Assembly (NCBI GenBank): GCA_947095585.1
Contig: OX352763.1
Span: 47,707,481-47,771,480, forward strand
Reading direction: 5' to 3'
DNA from: Nephrocerus scutellatus
Taxonomy: Eukaryota > Arthropoda > Insecta > Diptera > Pipunculidae
Length of the DNA: 64,000 bases
In this document: positions 1 through 10,844 of the stretch, in pieces
Layout of the letters: each line of letters starts with the position of its first letter
Numbering within the stretch: the first letter of the stretch is position 1
Program-made: the position numbers and the translations under genes
The notes under the pieces: model-generated
The model's input: the letters and a program-made list of their open reading frames with translations, nothing else
What the model was told of the DNA's origin: nothing
The model's database searches: none

Positions 1-179
1 GCATGTGGAAAAAAAAAATATTTTAATAGTATGTATAATCAGATGAATTGTATATTTTAGGTTATATTACATGAAATGGAAATGAAAATGCTTAGAGTTT
101 TTGAGTTTTTAAAGATGTGTGCTATTTGGTTTATCATCATTATACTTGCCTCTACAATAGTGGTCCGACCCTATCCGTC

Positions 180-880
180 AGTTCCGATTCCGAGCCATTG
201 TCATCCAATTTGGCATCATTAAACTCTAGGCGTCCTAATCTACGCTCTCCTCACTTGTAGACTTGGGCTGCCTCGCTATCGTATCCCATACATTATGCCG
301 CAAAGGACATTCTGAGCAGAACGCTTCTGATACGACGCAGGTGTCCCAGCCACCGGAGCTTACTGAGCTTAATTCTTCTCACAATATCGACACCGCGGAA
401 CGATCGAAGATCATATCACTAAAGCCTCTCTGGATTTGTCTTTTCTAACGTTCGTCAGAGCAATTTTCTAAGCACACAAGTTCGTTACCATATGAAAGTA
501 CTGGTATGACGATTTTTTACACCAGCAGCTTGGATGTAATGTTTAAATTCCCGAATTGAGGGAGTGTTGACAGACTAAAGTAGGCTTTGTTAGCTTTAAA
601 CAACCACGCACGGTTCTGGCTCCATACTGTTATCGGCTGCTACAATTGACCCGAGATAGTTAAAGGATTGCCTGGCATGAAGCCAGACTGGTATTGGCAT
701 GGGGCTATCCTCTCTTGAGGAATAGATGAGAAAATCTTGTACGCGGTACACCAACTCATGAAAGTGCTCTTCCCATCGCTACTAGATGCCTTTGAGATTG
801 GTAATCAGATTACCATCTCAAGCCAAAAACTCCGCAAACTCTTTGGTAGAACTTCTGGTGCGGGCCCTTGTATTGTTTGA
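180..880 (-). pseudogene. Degraded RTE-type LINE fragment
   Basis: Read on the minus strand, short in-phase stretches resemble the RT region of RTE/BovB-like non-LTR elements: a stretch like the pre-RT 'DGNLIT' and 'RWEEHF' motifs near 750-830, then 'YLGSIVAADN' near 620-650, which is typical of the RT C-terminal part. The two are closer together than in a full element, so there is an internal deletion, and several stops and frame changes break the reading. A related fragment occurs at 46,880-47,190. The family is fairly secure, but exact ends cannot be set. Confidence 0.5.
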
Positions 881-1370
881 ATTCACGGGCCAGATTCTTC
901 TCACAGGCTGCTTTTTTTGTCGGTGAACTTTTTAAATTCTCTATATTAACTTCGCGTGCACGTGGCTGGCTGGTCAGATTTTCTGATCAATTTTTAACAC
1001 ACTTCCAATGGCCCGATTTTATTGAAATTTTGCACACATGTTTGACAATACTTTCTATTAAAATACTTTCTTCTATTAAATTTGACCTCGGGGTCGCTGG
1101 GCTCCAATACAAAATTTTTAAAAAATTTACCCGATTTTCTTCAAATTTTATACGCATGCCTATCTTCGATGGACAACACTTTCTGTAAAAATTTGAAAGT
1201 GATCGGGCCTCTGGGTCGGGGGGCTCCCATACAAATTTTTTTGTTTAATTATCAATTTTTAACGCACTTCCTAAAGCCCAATTTTCCTGATATTTTGTAC
1301 ACATGTGTACATTTCCAGTGGCGATACTTTCTTTTAAAATTTGGAAGTGATCTCAGTGATCCCATACAAA

Positions 1371-1397
1371 TCTATATATATAAAGTAGAGAATTTAT

Positions 1398-1427
<30 letters not shown>
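1371..1427. repeat. (TA)n microsatellite
   Basis: Alternating TA runs of about 15 and 26 bases lie on either side of a short AGTAGAGAATTTATTTG segment. That segment contains the HINE tail motif TAGAGAATTT, so the microsatellite may have grown inside an old HINE tail. Confidence 0.8.
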
Positions 1428-1430
<3 letters not shown>

Positions 1431-1431
1431 G

Positions 1432-2018
1432 GGGTGACCGATATTAATGTCGATTTTATGGTTTTCGGGGTCGCTGAGTTGAATGGTGATGGTAAGACAG
1501 CTCTAGGGGGATTGGGTCAATAATTGATGGGGGAGGTTGACCGAGATTAGTGTCAATTTTATGATTTCCGTGGTCGCTGGGTTGAATGGTGATGGTAAGA
1601 CAGCTCTAGGGGGATTGGGTCAATAATTGATGGGGGAGGTTGACCGAGATTAGTGTCAATTTTATGGTTTCCGTGGTCGCTGGGTTGAATGGTGATGGTA
1701 AGACAGCTCTAGGTGGATGGGGTCGATAACTGAGGGTGGGGGGTGACCGATATTAGTGTCGATTTTATGGTTTTCGTGGTCGCTGAGTTGAATGGTGATG
1801 GTAAGACAGCTCTAGGGGGATGGGGTCGATAACTGAGGGGGGGTGACCGATATTAGTGTCGGGTTGCTGAGTAGAATGGTGATGGTAAGACTGCTCTAGG
1901 GGTATGGGGTCGATAGCGGAGGAGGGGGAGTTACCAATATTAGTGTAGATTTTATATTTTTCGGGGTCGCTGAGTTGAATCGTGATGGTACGACAGCTCT
2001 AGGGGGATGGGGTCGATT
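1432..2018 (+). repeat. 103-bp minisatellite, about six copies
   Basis: The landmark GATGGTAAGACAG recurs at 1,488, 1,591, 1,694, 1,797 and 1,881, with a variant at 1,983. The spacing is 103, 103, 103, 84 and 102 bp. Each unit also contains GTGACCGATATTAGTGTCG, GGTCGCTGAGTTGAATGG and a G-rich stretch. The 84-bp interval is a unit with an internal deletion. No such unit occurs elsewhere in the window. Confidence 0.9.
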
Positions 2019-2947
2019 TTTTTTTTTAAATACGTTTTAACGTATTGGAAGTGAGCGAGGGTCAATGAGCCAAGATGGTGGATTTTGGTTGCAAAATCTA
2101 TTCTGCCTGTTCATGGAAGCACTACGAGTTTGTGTCGCCATATTTTTAACTCGACACTTACTTGGTTATTAGTAATGTCATTATTTCTACTAATGAACGA
2201 AAACAGAAAATAGTAATAGTATAAAAGTCGAATCGATTATGAACATTCCATTTCATCTTTAAGTAATATGTATGTATTTTGCTTGATAATGTCTCTTTCC
2301 AATTGCACAAACCATATCCGAAACCATACCCATAGGTTAGCTTTCAAAGTGACAGAGTTTTCGAGGTGAACGAGGTGAGTGCCCGATGTACCCGATTGCC
2401 GACGGGTAGCAAAGTAACATTATCGGTTACAAAACAAAGGTTCATAATCAAACCGTACTACGGGCACAGTTCACAAATGCAACGTGAAACTGAAACCACG
2501 AGAGAGAAATCTTAGCTCACCCACAAATGAACCCAGCAAATGAAACGAGACATAAATGTTTTATGCTTAATTCAACTTACTTACTTATTTACTGAATTGT
2601 ATTTTTATTGATGTAGTTTTTTGTTGTCGATATCAACTTACAGATAGAACAACAAGCTTTCACAATATTCTGTCATTTGGCGTTTTCATAAGTTAGTTCA
2701 GAGCAGTCAAAGAGTTCTCAAGAAAAATGCTCGTGTTTCTTATTTGCTCAGAGTATGAGCGTGCTCTAAGTGCTCAGAATAAAATAATATGAGCATTTTC
2801 AAATTTGACATCTGATGTCAAATGTCTCTTTCGATGATTTTCTCCTACAATAAAAAAAAATGACCCAGGATCGAGTGGCTCCCATATCAATTTCTGCGAT
2901 TAGAGAATTTAGATAAAAATTTTAATTTTTATGGGGTGTGTTTTTTT

Positions 2948-3319
2948 CTGACTGAGCTTTTTAAATTCTTTTTCGCGTGTACACGTTTTATGAGATTGTT
3001 GCATTTCTTGGTAAGCAACATTATTACGTTTAGTCGCGTGGTGGTCTATCAACACGTGGTCTATCTAGTTATGAGTGGCATCATCAGGAGACACCCAAGT
3101 GGCTTTGTGGATATTCTAATCGGAAACGTTTTACTCGAACGACCATTATTATAGCAAAATTAAGGACAACGCAGTTTTGCTAAAAAATATTTTAAGGGTT
3201 ACCATATGAAAAATACGTTGTAAACAGCCAGCTGCTACATTGCAGGGCTTTGTATCTTTCACGTCGGACATCAGGATAAATTCATAGTAAACTTAAGAGT
3301 AAATTCATAAAACATAGTA
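2948..3319. other. Interval without a recognised gene
   Basis: A short piece at 2,957-2,990 (TTTTTAAATTC followed by CGCGTGTACACG) resembles a HINE head, as if another copy began here and was lost. I recognise nothing in the rest. Confidence 0.4.
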
Positions 3320-5640
3320 AATTCTTGGTGATTTTAATGTTGGAGATGTTAATTGGCAAACCAATCTTGATTCCGATACACTTATTCCATTTAACGTGTG
3401 TAAATCACATGAATCAATCTTGATAGATAATTTATATTCTTTGAATTTTTATCAAATTAATAATATTAAAAATGATCTATTTAGAATTCTTGATTTAGTT
3501 TTTGTACAAAATGATTTGAAACATAGTATACATCAATGTCTTCATCCATTATTGTTAAATTGTATTCATCATAAAGCTCTTGTAAAGACAATAGAATACC
3601 TTATGATTTCAAAAAAGCTAACTTTTCAAATATAAATAATTACTTAATTAATATTAGTTGGGATAATATTATGGATAATGTTGACCTGAAAAATATGTTT
3701 AAAATTTTCACAAATGTTTTAAATGAAGCATTTAACCTATTAATTTCAAAGAAAAAAGGTAAATCTAATTTTAAATTGCCATGGTATAATTTTAGACTAA
3801 GAAATCTGGAAAACATCAAGACCAAAGCTCAAAAAGTTGCTAAAATAACTAAATGTCAGGCTGATATTCAGAATTTTAAAAGACTTAGAAAAGAATTTGA
3901 ATTTTTAAACAAATTTCTTTATAAGCAATACATTTGGCAAGCAGAGTCCAGAATTAAGTCAAATAGTAAATTTTTTTGGTCTTATTTAAATTCTTAAAGA
4001 AAAAGCTAAATTTTTTCTAATAGTATGGAGTACTCGGGTGAAGTTGCCAACGACATTAAATCTATATGTGATCTTTTTGCCAGGTATTATCAGGAAAATT
4101 ATGATTTGACATTTAACACAAATTGCCAGAATAAGTATAATAATACTGACGAGATTTTTGTAATATCAAACTTTCTTTAGCTGAAGTTGTAGAAGCACTC
4201 TTAGACATTGATGAAAATGAGGCTGCTGGATTCGATTCTATACCACCTCTAGTATTAAAGAGATGTGTTAATTCGATTTCAGTCCCACTTTTGAAAATTT
4301 TTAATGAATCTTTAAGTAAGGGACCCTTTCTAGATGAATGGAAAGTTTCATATTTAAATCCTATTTTCGAATCCGGTCGAAAACATCTTATTGAAAATTA
4401 TAGACCTATTTGTAAATTGTCATGCTTTACTTCATTCTGTTGCCATGGATTATAAAACAGCTCACAAGTCGATGTGCTCTACACGGATTTTTCTAAGGCT
4501 TTTGATAGGGTAGATCATTATTTACTTTTAAAAAGTTGAATAAGCTTGGTATCCATGGCAATATGCATAAATGGTTATCCTCATATTTAACAAACAGATT
4601 ACAAATGGTCCGAATTGGAGAAACTTGCTCGGACGTCATCTTGACTAAGTCAGGAGTTCCACAAGGAAGCCAAATCGGTCCAATTCTATTTTTACTTTTT
4701 GTAAATTATATTGCTGAAAATTTTAAAAATGCAAAGTGTCTCTTATATGCAGATGATTTAAAAATATTTAAAGAAGTAAAGACAGTCAGCGATTGTTTTG
4801 TGTTTCAAAACGAAATAAATAAGCTAAGTCAATGGTGTTTTCAAAATAAATTATATTTAAACTTTAATAAATGCAAATTTTTTACAGCTCACCACAGTAT
4901 AACACCAGTATTATTCCAATATTCATATGAAGCTCAAATTTTTGAGAGAGTTTCAATTGTTAATGATTTGGGCGTTATATTTGATGAAAGATTGACATTT
5001 GGATCGCGTATAGATTTCGTTGTTGCGAAGGCAAACTCAATGAACGGATTTTTGAAACGTAATTCTAAAGTCTTTTACACATTAAAATATTTATTTCTAA
5101 TGTTAGTGAGACCAATTCTAGAATATTGTTGTTTTGTTTGGTTTCCAATTTATAACATCCATATTAATAGGATCGAAAGAATTCAAAAGAGTTTTACTAA
5201 ACACGCTTTAAGGCATTTTAATTGGTCATGTAATTTTCCATGCTATGACACCTGATGTTTGTTTATTGATATGGAAAAATTAGAAAAACGTAGAAGATCC
5301 TCTTGTATTATTTTTATAAGGGATGTTCTGACATATAATATTAACTGTCCTGAATTACTTGCTTAACTACCGATCAATATTCCGTCTAGACAACTAAGAA
5401 ATAATTATTTATTTTATAATAATTTTCATAGAGCGAACTTCGGACAAAATGAGCCAATATCTAGATGTATAAAATTTTATAACTATATTTGCAATCATGT
5501 TGACGGCTTTTTACTATCTAGACATTTTTTTTTCTATTGAAAAACATTTGGTAATGTTAGTAAAATATTACAATCTAGTCCCTCGACTAATAAGCAATTT
5601 TGTTTTGACTTAAATTAATAAAAATACAAAATTAAAAGTT
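3320..5640 (+). pseudogene. Jockey/CR1-type LINE ORF2 remnant (EN tail and RT)
   Basis: At 3,331 a 'GDFNVG' motif followed by a 90-residue stretch matches the end of an AP-like endonuclease domain. From about 4,170 the frame has 'GFDSIPPLVLK' and 'ENYRPI', the usual start of a LINE reverse transcriptase. The longest open part, 4,536-5,255 (239 codons), holds 'SGVPQGSQIGPILF' and the catalytic 'YADD', then the conserved 'LGVIFDERLTF' region. Several frame breaks separate these parts, and the 'ENYRPI' block runs into a gap before 'YTDFSKAFDRVD' near 4,480. The element is non-functional here. The A+T-rich 3' region to about 5,640 is probably its untranslated tail. Confidence 0.8.
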
Positions 5641-6203
5641 TAAAGCTTTGAAGCTAACTTATACTATAAATGATTATATTATATATGCTGCACTAGTTCA
5701 AAAGGTTTGATTCTTCTTAGTCTCCTCACTAGGTTTGTGTGGTCCAAGAGCGGGGTTCTCAGGGTTCGTGTGGTGGTGAAGCCGATCCTCATGCTTTTTA
5801 GCGAATCTATGAATTTCATTTTGTAAGCATTCCATGCCCAGGTCCCTGTGAAGGTCATCGTTCCGAATATAGAAAGGTGCATTTACAATATTTCTTAACA
5901 CCTTGTTTTGAAATCGTTGAATTATTTGAATGTTGCTTTTTTTGGTGCACCCCAAAAGTTGAATACCATAAGTCCATATGGGTTTTATGACTTGCTTGTA
6001 AATCAAAATTTTATTGTTTGTTGATAGACAAGATTGTCTTCCTATCATCCAGTATAGTTTTCTGTAGCGAATACCAATATCCTCTCTTTTTTTCTTAACA
6101 TGGGCTTTCCATCGAAGTTTCGCATCCAAAGTCATACCAAGATACTTTGCACAATTTGCGTATGGTATGGCTTGGTTGTTAATATACACTGGTATATGCT
6201 CTA

Positions 6204-6949
6204 TTTTTAAATTCTCTATATTAACTTCACTTGCCCGTGTGTTTGTGGGTTTGTGGGTTTGTGGATTTGTGTGTCATGGAATCTTGCGATCAATTTTTGA
6301 CCCACTTTCCAAAGTCCTATTTTATTGAACACACGTGCATATCTCCGATGACAACACTTTCTATTAAAATTAGAGGACCTTCGGGCCACGGGGTCGGTGT
6401 GCTCCCCTACAAATACTTTACAAAATTTTACTCGATTTTCTTCAAATTTTATACACATGTGTATCTCCGATATACAACACATTCTGTAAAAAATTTGGAG
6501 ACCCCGGGCCCGGGTTCGTGGGGCCCCATAACTTTTTTTAAAAAAATTAACCCGATTTTCTTCAAATTTAATACACATGTGTATCTCCGATAGACAACAC
6601 TTTTTGTAAAAAATTTGGAGACCCTGGGTCCTGGGGTCGTGGGGCCCCAAAATTTAAAAAAAAAATTAATCCGATTTTCTTTAAATTTTATATACGTATG
6701 TATCTTCGATGGGCAACACTTTTTGCAAAAATTTTGGAGACAGGGCTTGGAGGGTCATGGGGCACCAACAAAATACGAAATACGATGGACAAAATTTTTT
6801 GTAAAGTTTTTGGAGTAAGGCCCTAAGGTCCGAGGGGCGCCCACATAAATTTTTTAAAAATTAGCTAAATTTTCTTCAAATTTTAACACATACCCATCTC
6901 CTATTGGAGAATTTACATGAAAAATTGTATTTTTATGGGTTGTTTTTTT
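6204..6949 (+). mobile_element. HINE-2, core-repeat type, inside Jockey-like RT
   Basis: Complete copy with the head TTTTTAAATTCTCTATATT, a (GTTTGTGG)n microsatellite, four to five core repeats and the tail GGAGAATTTACATG...TTTTTATGGGTTG plus a T-run. The flanks are LINE RT sequence whose reading phase resumes across the element (6,950 onward and 6,203 downward on the minus strand). The precursor site was a T-run, so the insertion added sequence between T residues without an obvious longer target duplication. This is among the best boundary evidence for the family in the window. Confidence 0.85.
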
Positions 6950-8770
6950 TATTTGTGAAATCAACATGTACTGATTTTGATTCGTTTAATCGTATTCGCC
7001 ATTTTCTTGTCCAATTTTGAATATGCGAGATCGCCTCTTGTAGTTTACTAGTTGAGTCCACATTACTTTCCGCAACTACCATTAAAGCCGTGTCATCAGC
7101 AAATGAAGCAATTGAATTGTATTCTAGTGTTGGAATATCGGGGGTATACAGGAGATACAATATTGGTCCAAGAACACTCCATTGGGGTACACCCGATTTG
7201 GTTTCTTTAAGCTCCGAATATGTGTCTTTCTCTTTTATGCGAAAGTATCTGCCCGAAATGTAGGATCTTAGAATTTCAGCCTGTTCATTGGGTAGTATCT
7301 TTTTTAGTTTGTAGACTAATCCCTCATGCCAAACTTTATCAAATGCTTGTGCTACATAGAGGAAGACTGTAGAACAAACTTTTTTCTCTTCAAGCGCTTT
7401 TTCAACGATGTTTGTTATTCGATGTACCTGATCAATGGTTGAATGTTTCACTCGAAATCCAAATTGGTGGTCTGGAATAATATGTTTCCGCTCTATAGTT
7501 GGTAGCAGCCTTTTTAAAAGCAGTCTTTCAAAAAGTTTGGACATTATAGGCAGCAAAGAAATTGGCCTATAGGATGAAGCTTCGTGAGGTGGTTTTCCCG
7601 ATTTGGCTACCATGATAACTTCAGCTACTTTCCATAACTATGGAACGTATTTTAATTTTAATGCAGCGTTTATGATGCATGTAAGCTTCGCGATTCCTTT
7701 TTCTGGGAGTTGCTTGAGAATTTCACCAGTTATCAATTCAAATCCTGGCGCTTTTTTCGCATTTAAAGTTTTTATTTCTTTTCTTACTTCAGATGACGAT
7801 GTGGTGCGTATTTCTTCATTTTCTTCAGCTAGTTCTTCGCTAGGCAAATCGTCATGCTCTCCTGGGTTTGGTTGAAAAATTTCTTCCAAATACTCTGCAA
7901 ATCTTTCAGCTTTTTGCTTGTTACTTTTTGCCCACTTTCCATCCAGTTGTTTGATGGGAGGAATGTGAATGATTGGTCTCTTTAATTTCTTAGTGGCTTT
8001 CCAGAGCGAGTACTCCGTGTTTTTATTTTTGCTAAGATTTTGTAAAAATGAATTAATTTCAGAATCTTTAAGTTCCTTAATTGTTCGTCTAACTTGCTGT
8101 ACCAGCTTATTAAACTTATTTTTATCCTGCGGGGCTCTGCTTTGGTGCCATTTCAATTGTTCAATTGCTTCAATTGTTTTTTGATGTTAGGAGTGTTTTC
8201 CCAAGCCGAAATTTGAATTTGAACTCTGATAAATTGATCGAGCTCTGAATCTAGTTGCTCTTTAGATCGTATGGGTGTGCCTGGTTCTATCCTCTCTTGA
8301 AGACTTGATTTGAAGCTTACCCAGTCCGTGCGTTTACTAGTAAGAACTGGATTACTTATATTCTGGATAATGCTCTCACTCATAGTCAGTAGGATAGGTG
8401 ATGATCCGAGCTTAAATCATGACTTTCTTCAATTTGCAAAGAGTTTCTTGAGATATTTTTAACTATGAAGAAGTCAATGAGATCGGGGATTTTTTGCGAG
8501 TCAGTCGGCCAGTAAGTAGGCTTTCCTGAAGATAACGCTTCGCACCCTTTCTCGTTTATAGCGTTAAGGAGTTCTCTTCCCTTGGTTGTCGTTAACCTTG
8601 AACCCCAATATGTGTTTTTCGCATTAAAATCTCGACCGATGATAAACTTTTTTTCCTAGTTGATCAAGGAGTTCTGAATATTCGTTTTTTTATCGAATGT
8701 TTAGGAGGGCAGTAAATACTAGCAACAAGTATTGGGTAAGTTGTTGTAGTTATTGCTGCTAATTGTATTT

Positions 8771-10583
8771 TATTAAATTCTCTATATTAACTTCACTTGC
8801 CCGTGGGTCGTCGGTCGTCGGTCGGTCGTCGGTCGGTCGTCTGTCGTGGATTCTTGCGATCAATTTTTAACCCACTTCCCATGGCCCGATTTTATTGAAA
8901 TTTTATTGAATGTGTATTTCCGGAGACAACACTTTCTATTAAATTTTGAGGCCCCTCGGGCTGCGGGGTCGGGGGGCTCCAAACAAAAATTTTAAAAAAT
9001 TTACCCGATTTTCTTCAAATTTTACACACATGTGTATACCCAATAAACAATACTTTTTCGAAAATTTGGTAGTGATCGGGTCCCGGGTTCGGCCGCAAGG
9101 CCCTTATACATTTTTTAAATATCTGTACTGGCATCAGATATTCGTAGCCCTTTATGGACTGTGTGCGGTGTGTGCTGCGCAGTCGGCTGCGCTGCATGGT
9201 TTTGGTGGTGGTGGAGAGAGAGAGAGAAATCTTAGCGCACGCACAAATGAACCCAGCAAATGAAACGAGACATACATGTTTTATGCTTACTTCAACTTAC
9301 ATTTTTTTATTTACTGAATTGTATTTTTATTGATGTCGTTTTTTAAATTCTCTATATTAACTTCACTTGCCCGTGGGTCGTCGGTCGGTTGTCGGTCGGT
9401 CGTCGGTCGGTCGTCGGTCGGTCGTCTGTCGTGGATTCTTGCGATCAATTTTTAACCCACTTCCCATGGCCCGATTTTATTGAAATTTTGCACACATGCG
9501 TATTTCCGGAGACAACACTTTCTATTAAATTTTGAGGCCCCTCGGGCTGCGGGGTCGGGGGGCTCCCAAACAAAAATTTTAAAAAATTTACCCGATTTTC
9601 TTAAAATTTTACACACATGTGTATACCCAATAAACAATACTTTTTCGAAAATTTGGTAGTGATCGGGTCCCGGGTTCGGCCGCAAGGCCCTTATACATTT
9701 TTTAAATATCTGTACTGGCATCAGATATTCGTCGCCCTTTATGGACTTTGTGCGGTGTGTGCTGCGCAGTCGGCTGCGCTGCATGGTTTTGTTGGTGGTG
9801 GAGAGAGAGAGAGAAATCTTAGCGCACGCACAAATGAACCCAGCAAATGAAACGGGACATAAATGTTTTATGCTTACTTCAACTTACATTTTTATTATAT
9901 ACTGAATTGTATTTTTATTGATGTCGTTTTTTTTTGTTGTCGATATCAACATACAGATAGAACAACAAGTTTTCACAATATTCTGTCATTTGGCGTTTTC
10001 ATAAATTAGTTCAGAGCAGTCAAAGAGTTCTCAAGATAAATGCTCGTGTTTCTTATTTGCTCAGAGTATGAGCGTGCTCTAAGTGCTCAGAATAAAATGA
10101 TCTGAGCTTTTTCAATTTTAACATCTGATGTAAAATGTTTGTTTCGATGATTTTCTTCTACAATAAAAAAAAATGGCCCAGGATCGAGGGGCTCCCATAT
10201 CAATTTCTGCGATTAGAGAATTTAGATGAAAAATTTTAATTTTTATGGGTTGTTTTTTTGTTGTCGATATCAACTTACAGATAGAACAACAAGTTTTCAC
10301 AATATTCTGTCATTTGGCGTTTTCATAAATTAGTTCAGAGCAGTCAAAGAGTTCTCAAGATAAATGTTCGTGTTTCTTTTTTGCTCAAAGTTTGAGCGTG
10401 CTCTAAGTGCTCAGAATAAAATGATCTGAGCTTTTTCAATTTTAACATCTGATGTCAAATGTTTGTTTCGATGATTTTCTTCTACAATAAAAAAAATGGC
10501 CCAGGATCGAGGGGCTCCCATATCAATTTCTGCGATTAGAGAATTTAGATGAAAAATTTTAATTTTTATGGGTTGTTTTTTTT
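8771..10583 (+). mobile_element. HINE-3, type II, split by HINE-4
   Basis: Head at 8,771 followed by (GTCG)n. One core block is followed by the GC-rich type II segment (GTGCTGCGCAGTCGGCTGCG near 9,172). The copy reaches 'TTGATGTCG' plus a T-run at 9,342 and resumes at 10,260 with TTGTTGTCGATATCAAC through to the terminal GGGTTG T-run. Removing 9,343-10,259 restores a single continuous type II element. The whole lies in the endonuclease region of the Jockey-like ORF2. Confidence 0.85.
9343..10259 (+). mobile_element. HINE-4, complete type II copy nested in HINE-3
   Basis: A complete copy with head, (GTCGGTCG)n microsatellite, core block, GC-rich segment, the TTGTTGTCGATATC block, a 9-bp-arm hairpin near 10,120-10,140 and the terminal GATTAGAGAATTT / TTATGGGTTG. 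It sits in the internal T-run of an older copy of the same type. It differs from HINE-3 and HINE-5 only at scattered bases, so the subfamily was recently active. Confidence 0.85.
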
Positions 10584-10844
10584 GTTTGAATTTTTGATTC
10601 CTCGTAGTGATTTATAGTTTCCTTTACAATGACAGGGCTCCTCGCTCTAGCAGAATTGTCCGGATGGATGGTATGATAGACTTTATATCCTCTGAATTTA
10701 ATAAACGATTCTTTGGTGAAGTGAGTTTCGGAAACGAGACAAACGTCTATTTTATTTATATCCAGGACTGCCTGTATCTCTTTCTGATGTTGCAACAGTC
10801 CATTTGCATTCCATGCCATTATTCTCAGTGACTTAGTCATGAAG

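Larger units (their letters stand above)
930..2947 (+). mobile_element. HINE-1, long Helentron-like element with internal minisatellite
   Basis: The head is TTTAAATTCTCTATATTAAC followed by CGCGTGCACGTGGCTGG. Core repeats with ACATG and CGGGGTCG motifs follow to about 1,370. The tail carries GATTAGAGAATTT and TTTTAATTTTTATGGGGTG ahead of a T-run. Between them lie a (TA)n run, a 103-bp minisatellite and about 460 bp (2,040-2,500) seen nowhere else in the window. The 2,500-2,947 part matches the tail of the type II copies at 10,260, 12,590 and 22,065. Head and tail may belong to one element enlarged by inserts, or to two partial copies. Subterminal inverted repeats (AAATTCTCTA / TAGAGAATTT) support the family assignment. 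Confidence 0.6.
5698..10840 (-). pseudogene. Jockey-like ORF2 (endonuclease and reverse transcriptase), broken
   Basis: ORF2 begins at 10,840, four bases after the ORF1 stop. The endonuclease start (10,559-10,840) shows 'MAWNANGL' and 'VCLVSETHF'. After a HINE block, 8,384-8,770 carries frameshifted endonuclease. The stretches 8,153-8,383 and 7,638-8,156 hold the linker and the start of RT ('KAPGFELITGEIL'). RT core 6,933-7,613 has 'YRPISLL', 'AFDKVWHEGL', 'SGVPQWSVLGPILY' and the catalytic 'FADD'. After another HINE block, 5,698-6,189 contains 'YLGMTLDAKLRWKAH' and the C-terminal region. 'PQWS' replaces the usual 'PQGS'. Frameshifts and insertions make it inactive. Confidence 0.85.

Noticed and set aside
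9015..9197. Recurring frames in both directions over HINE copies (for example those with 'THRTQSIKGDEYLMPVQIFK')
   Set aside because: They recur only because the HINE sequence is repeated. They occur on opposite strands of the same DNA, have no recognisable domain, and frames change with the number of core repeats.
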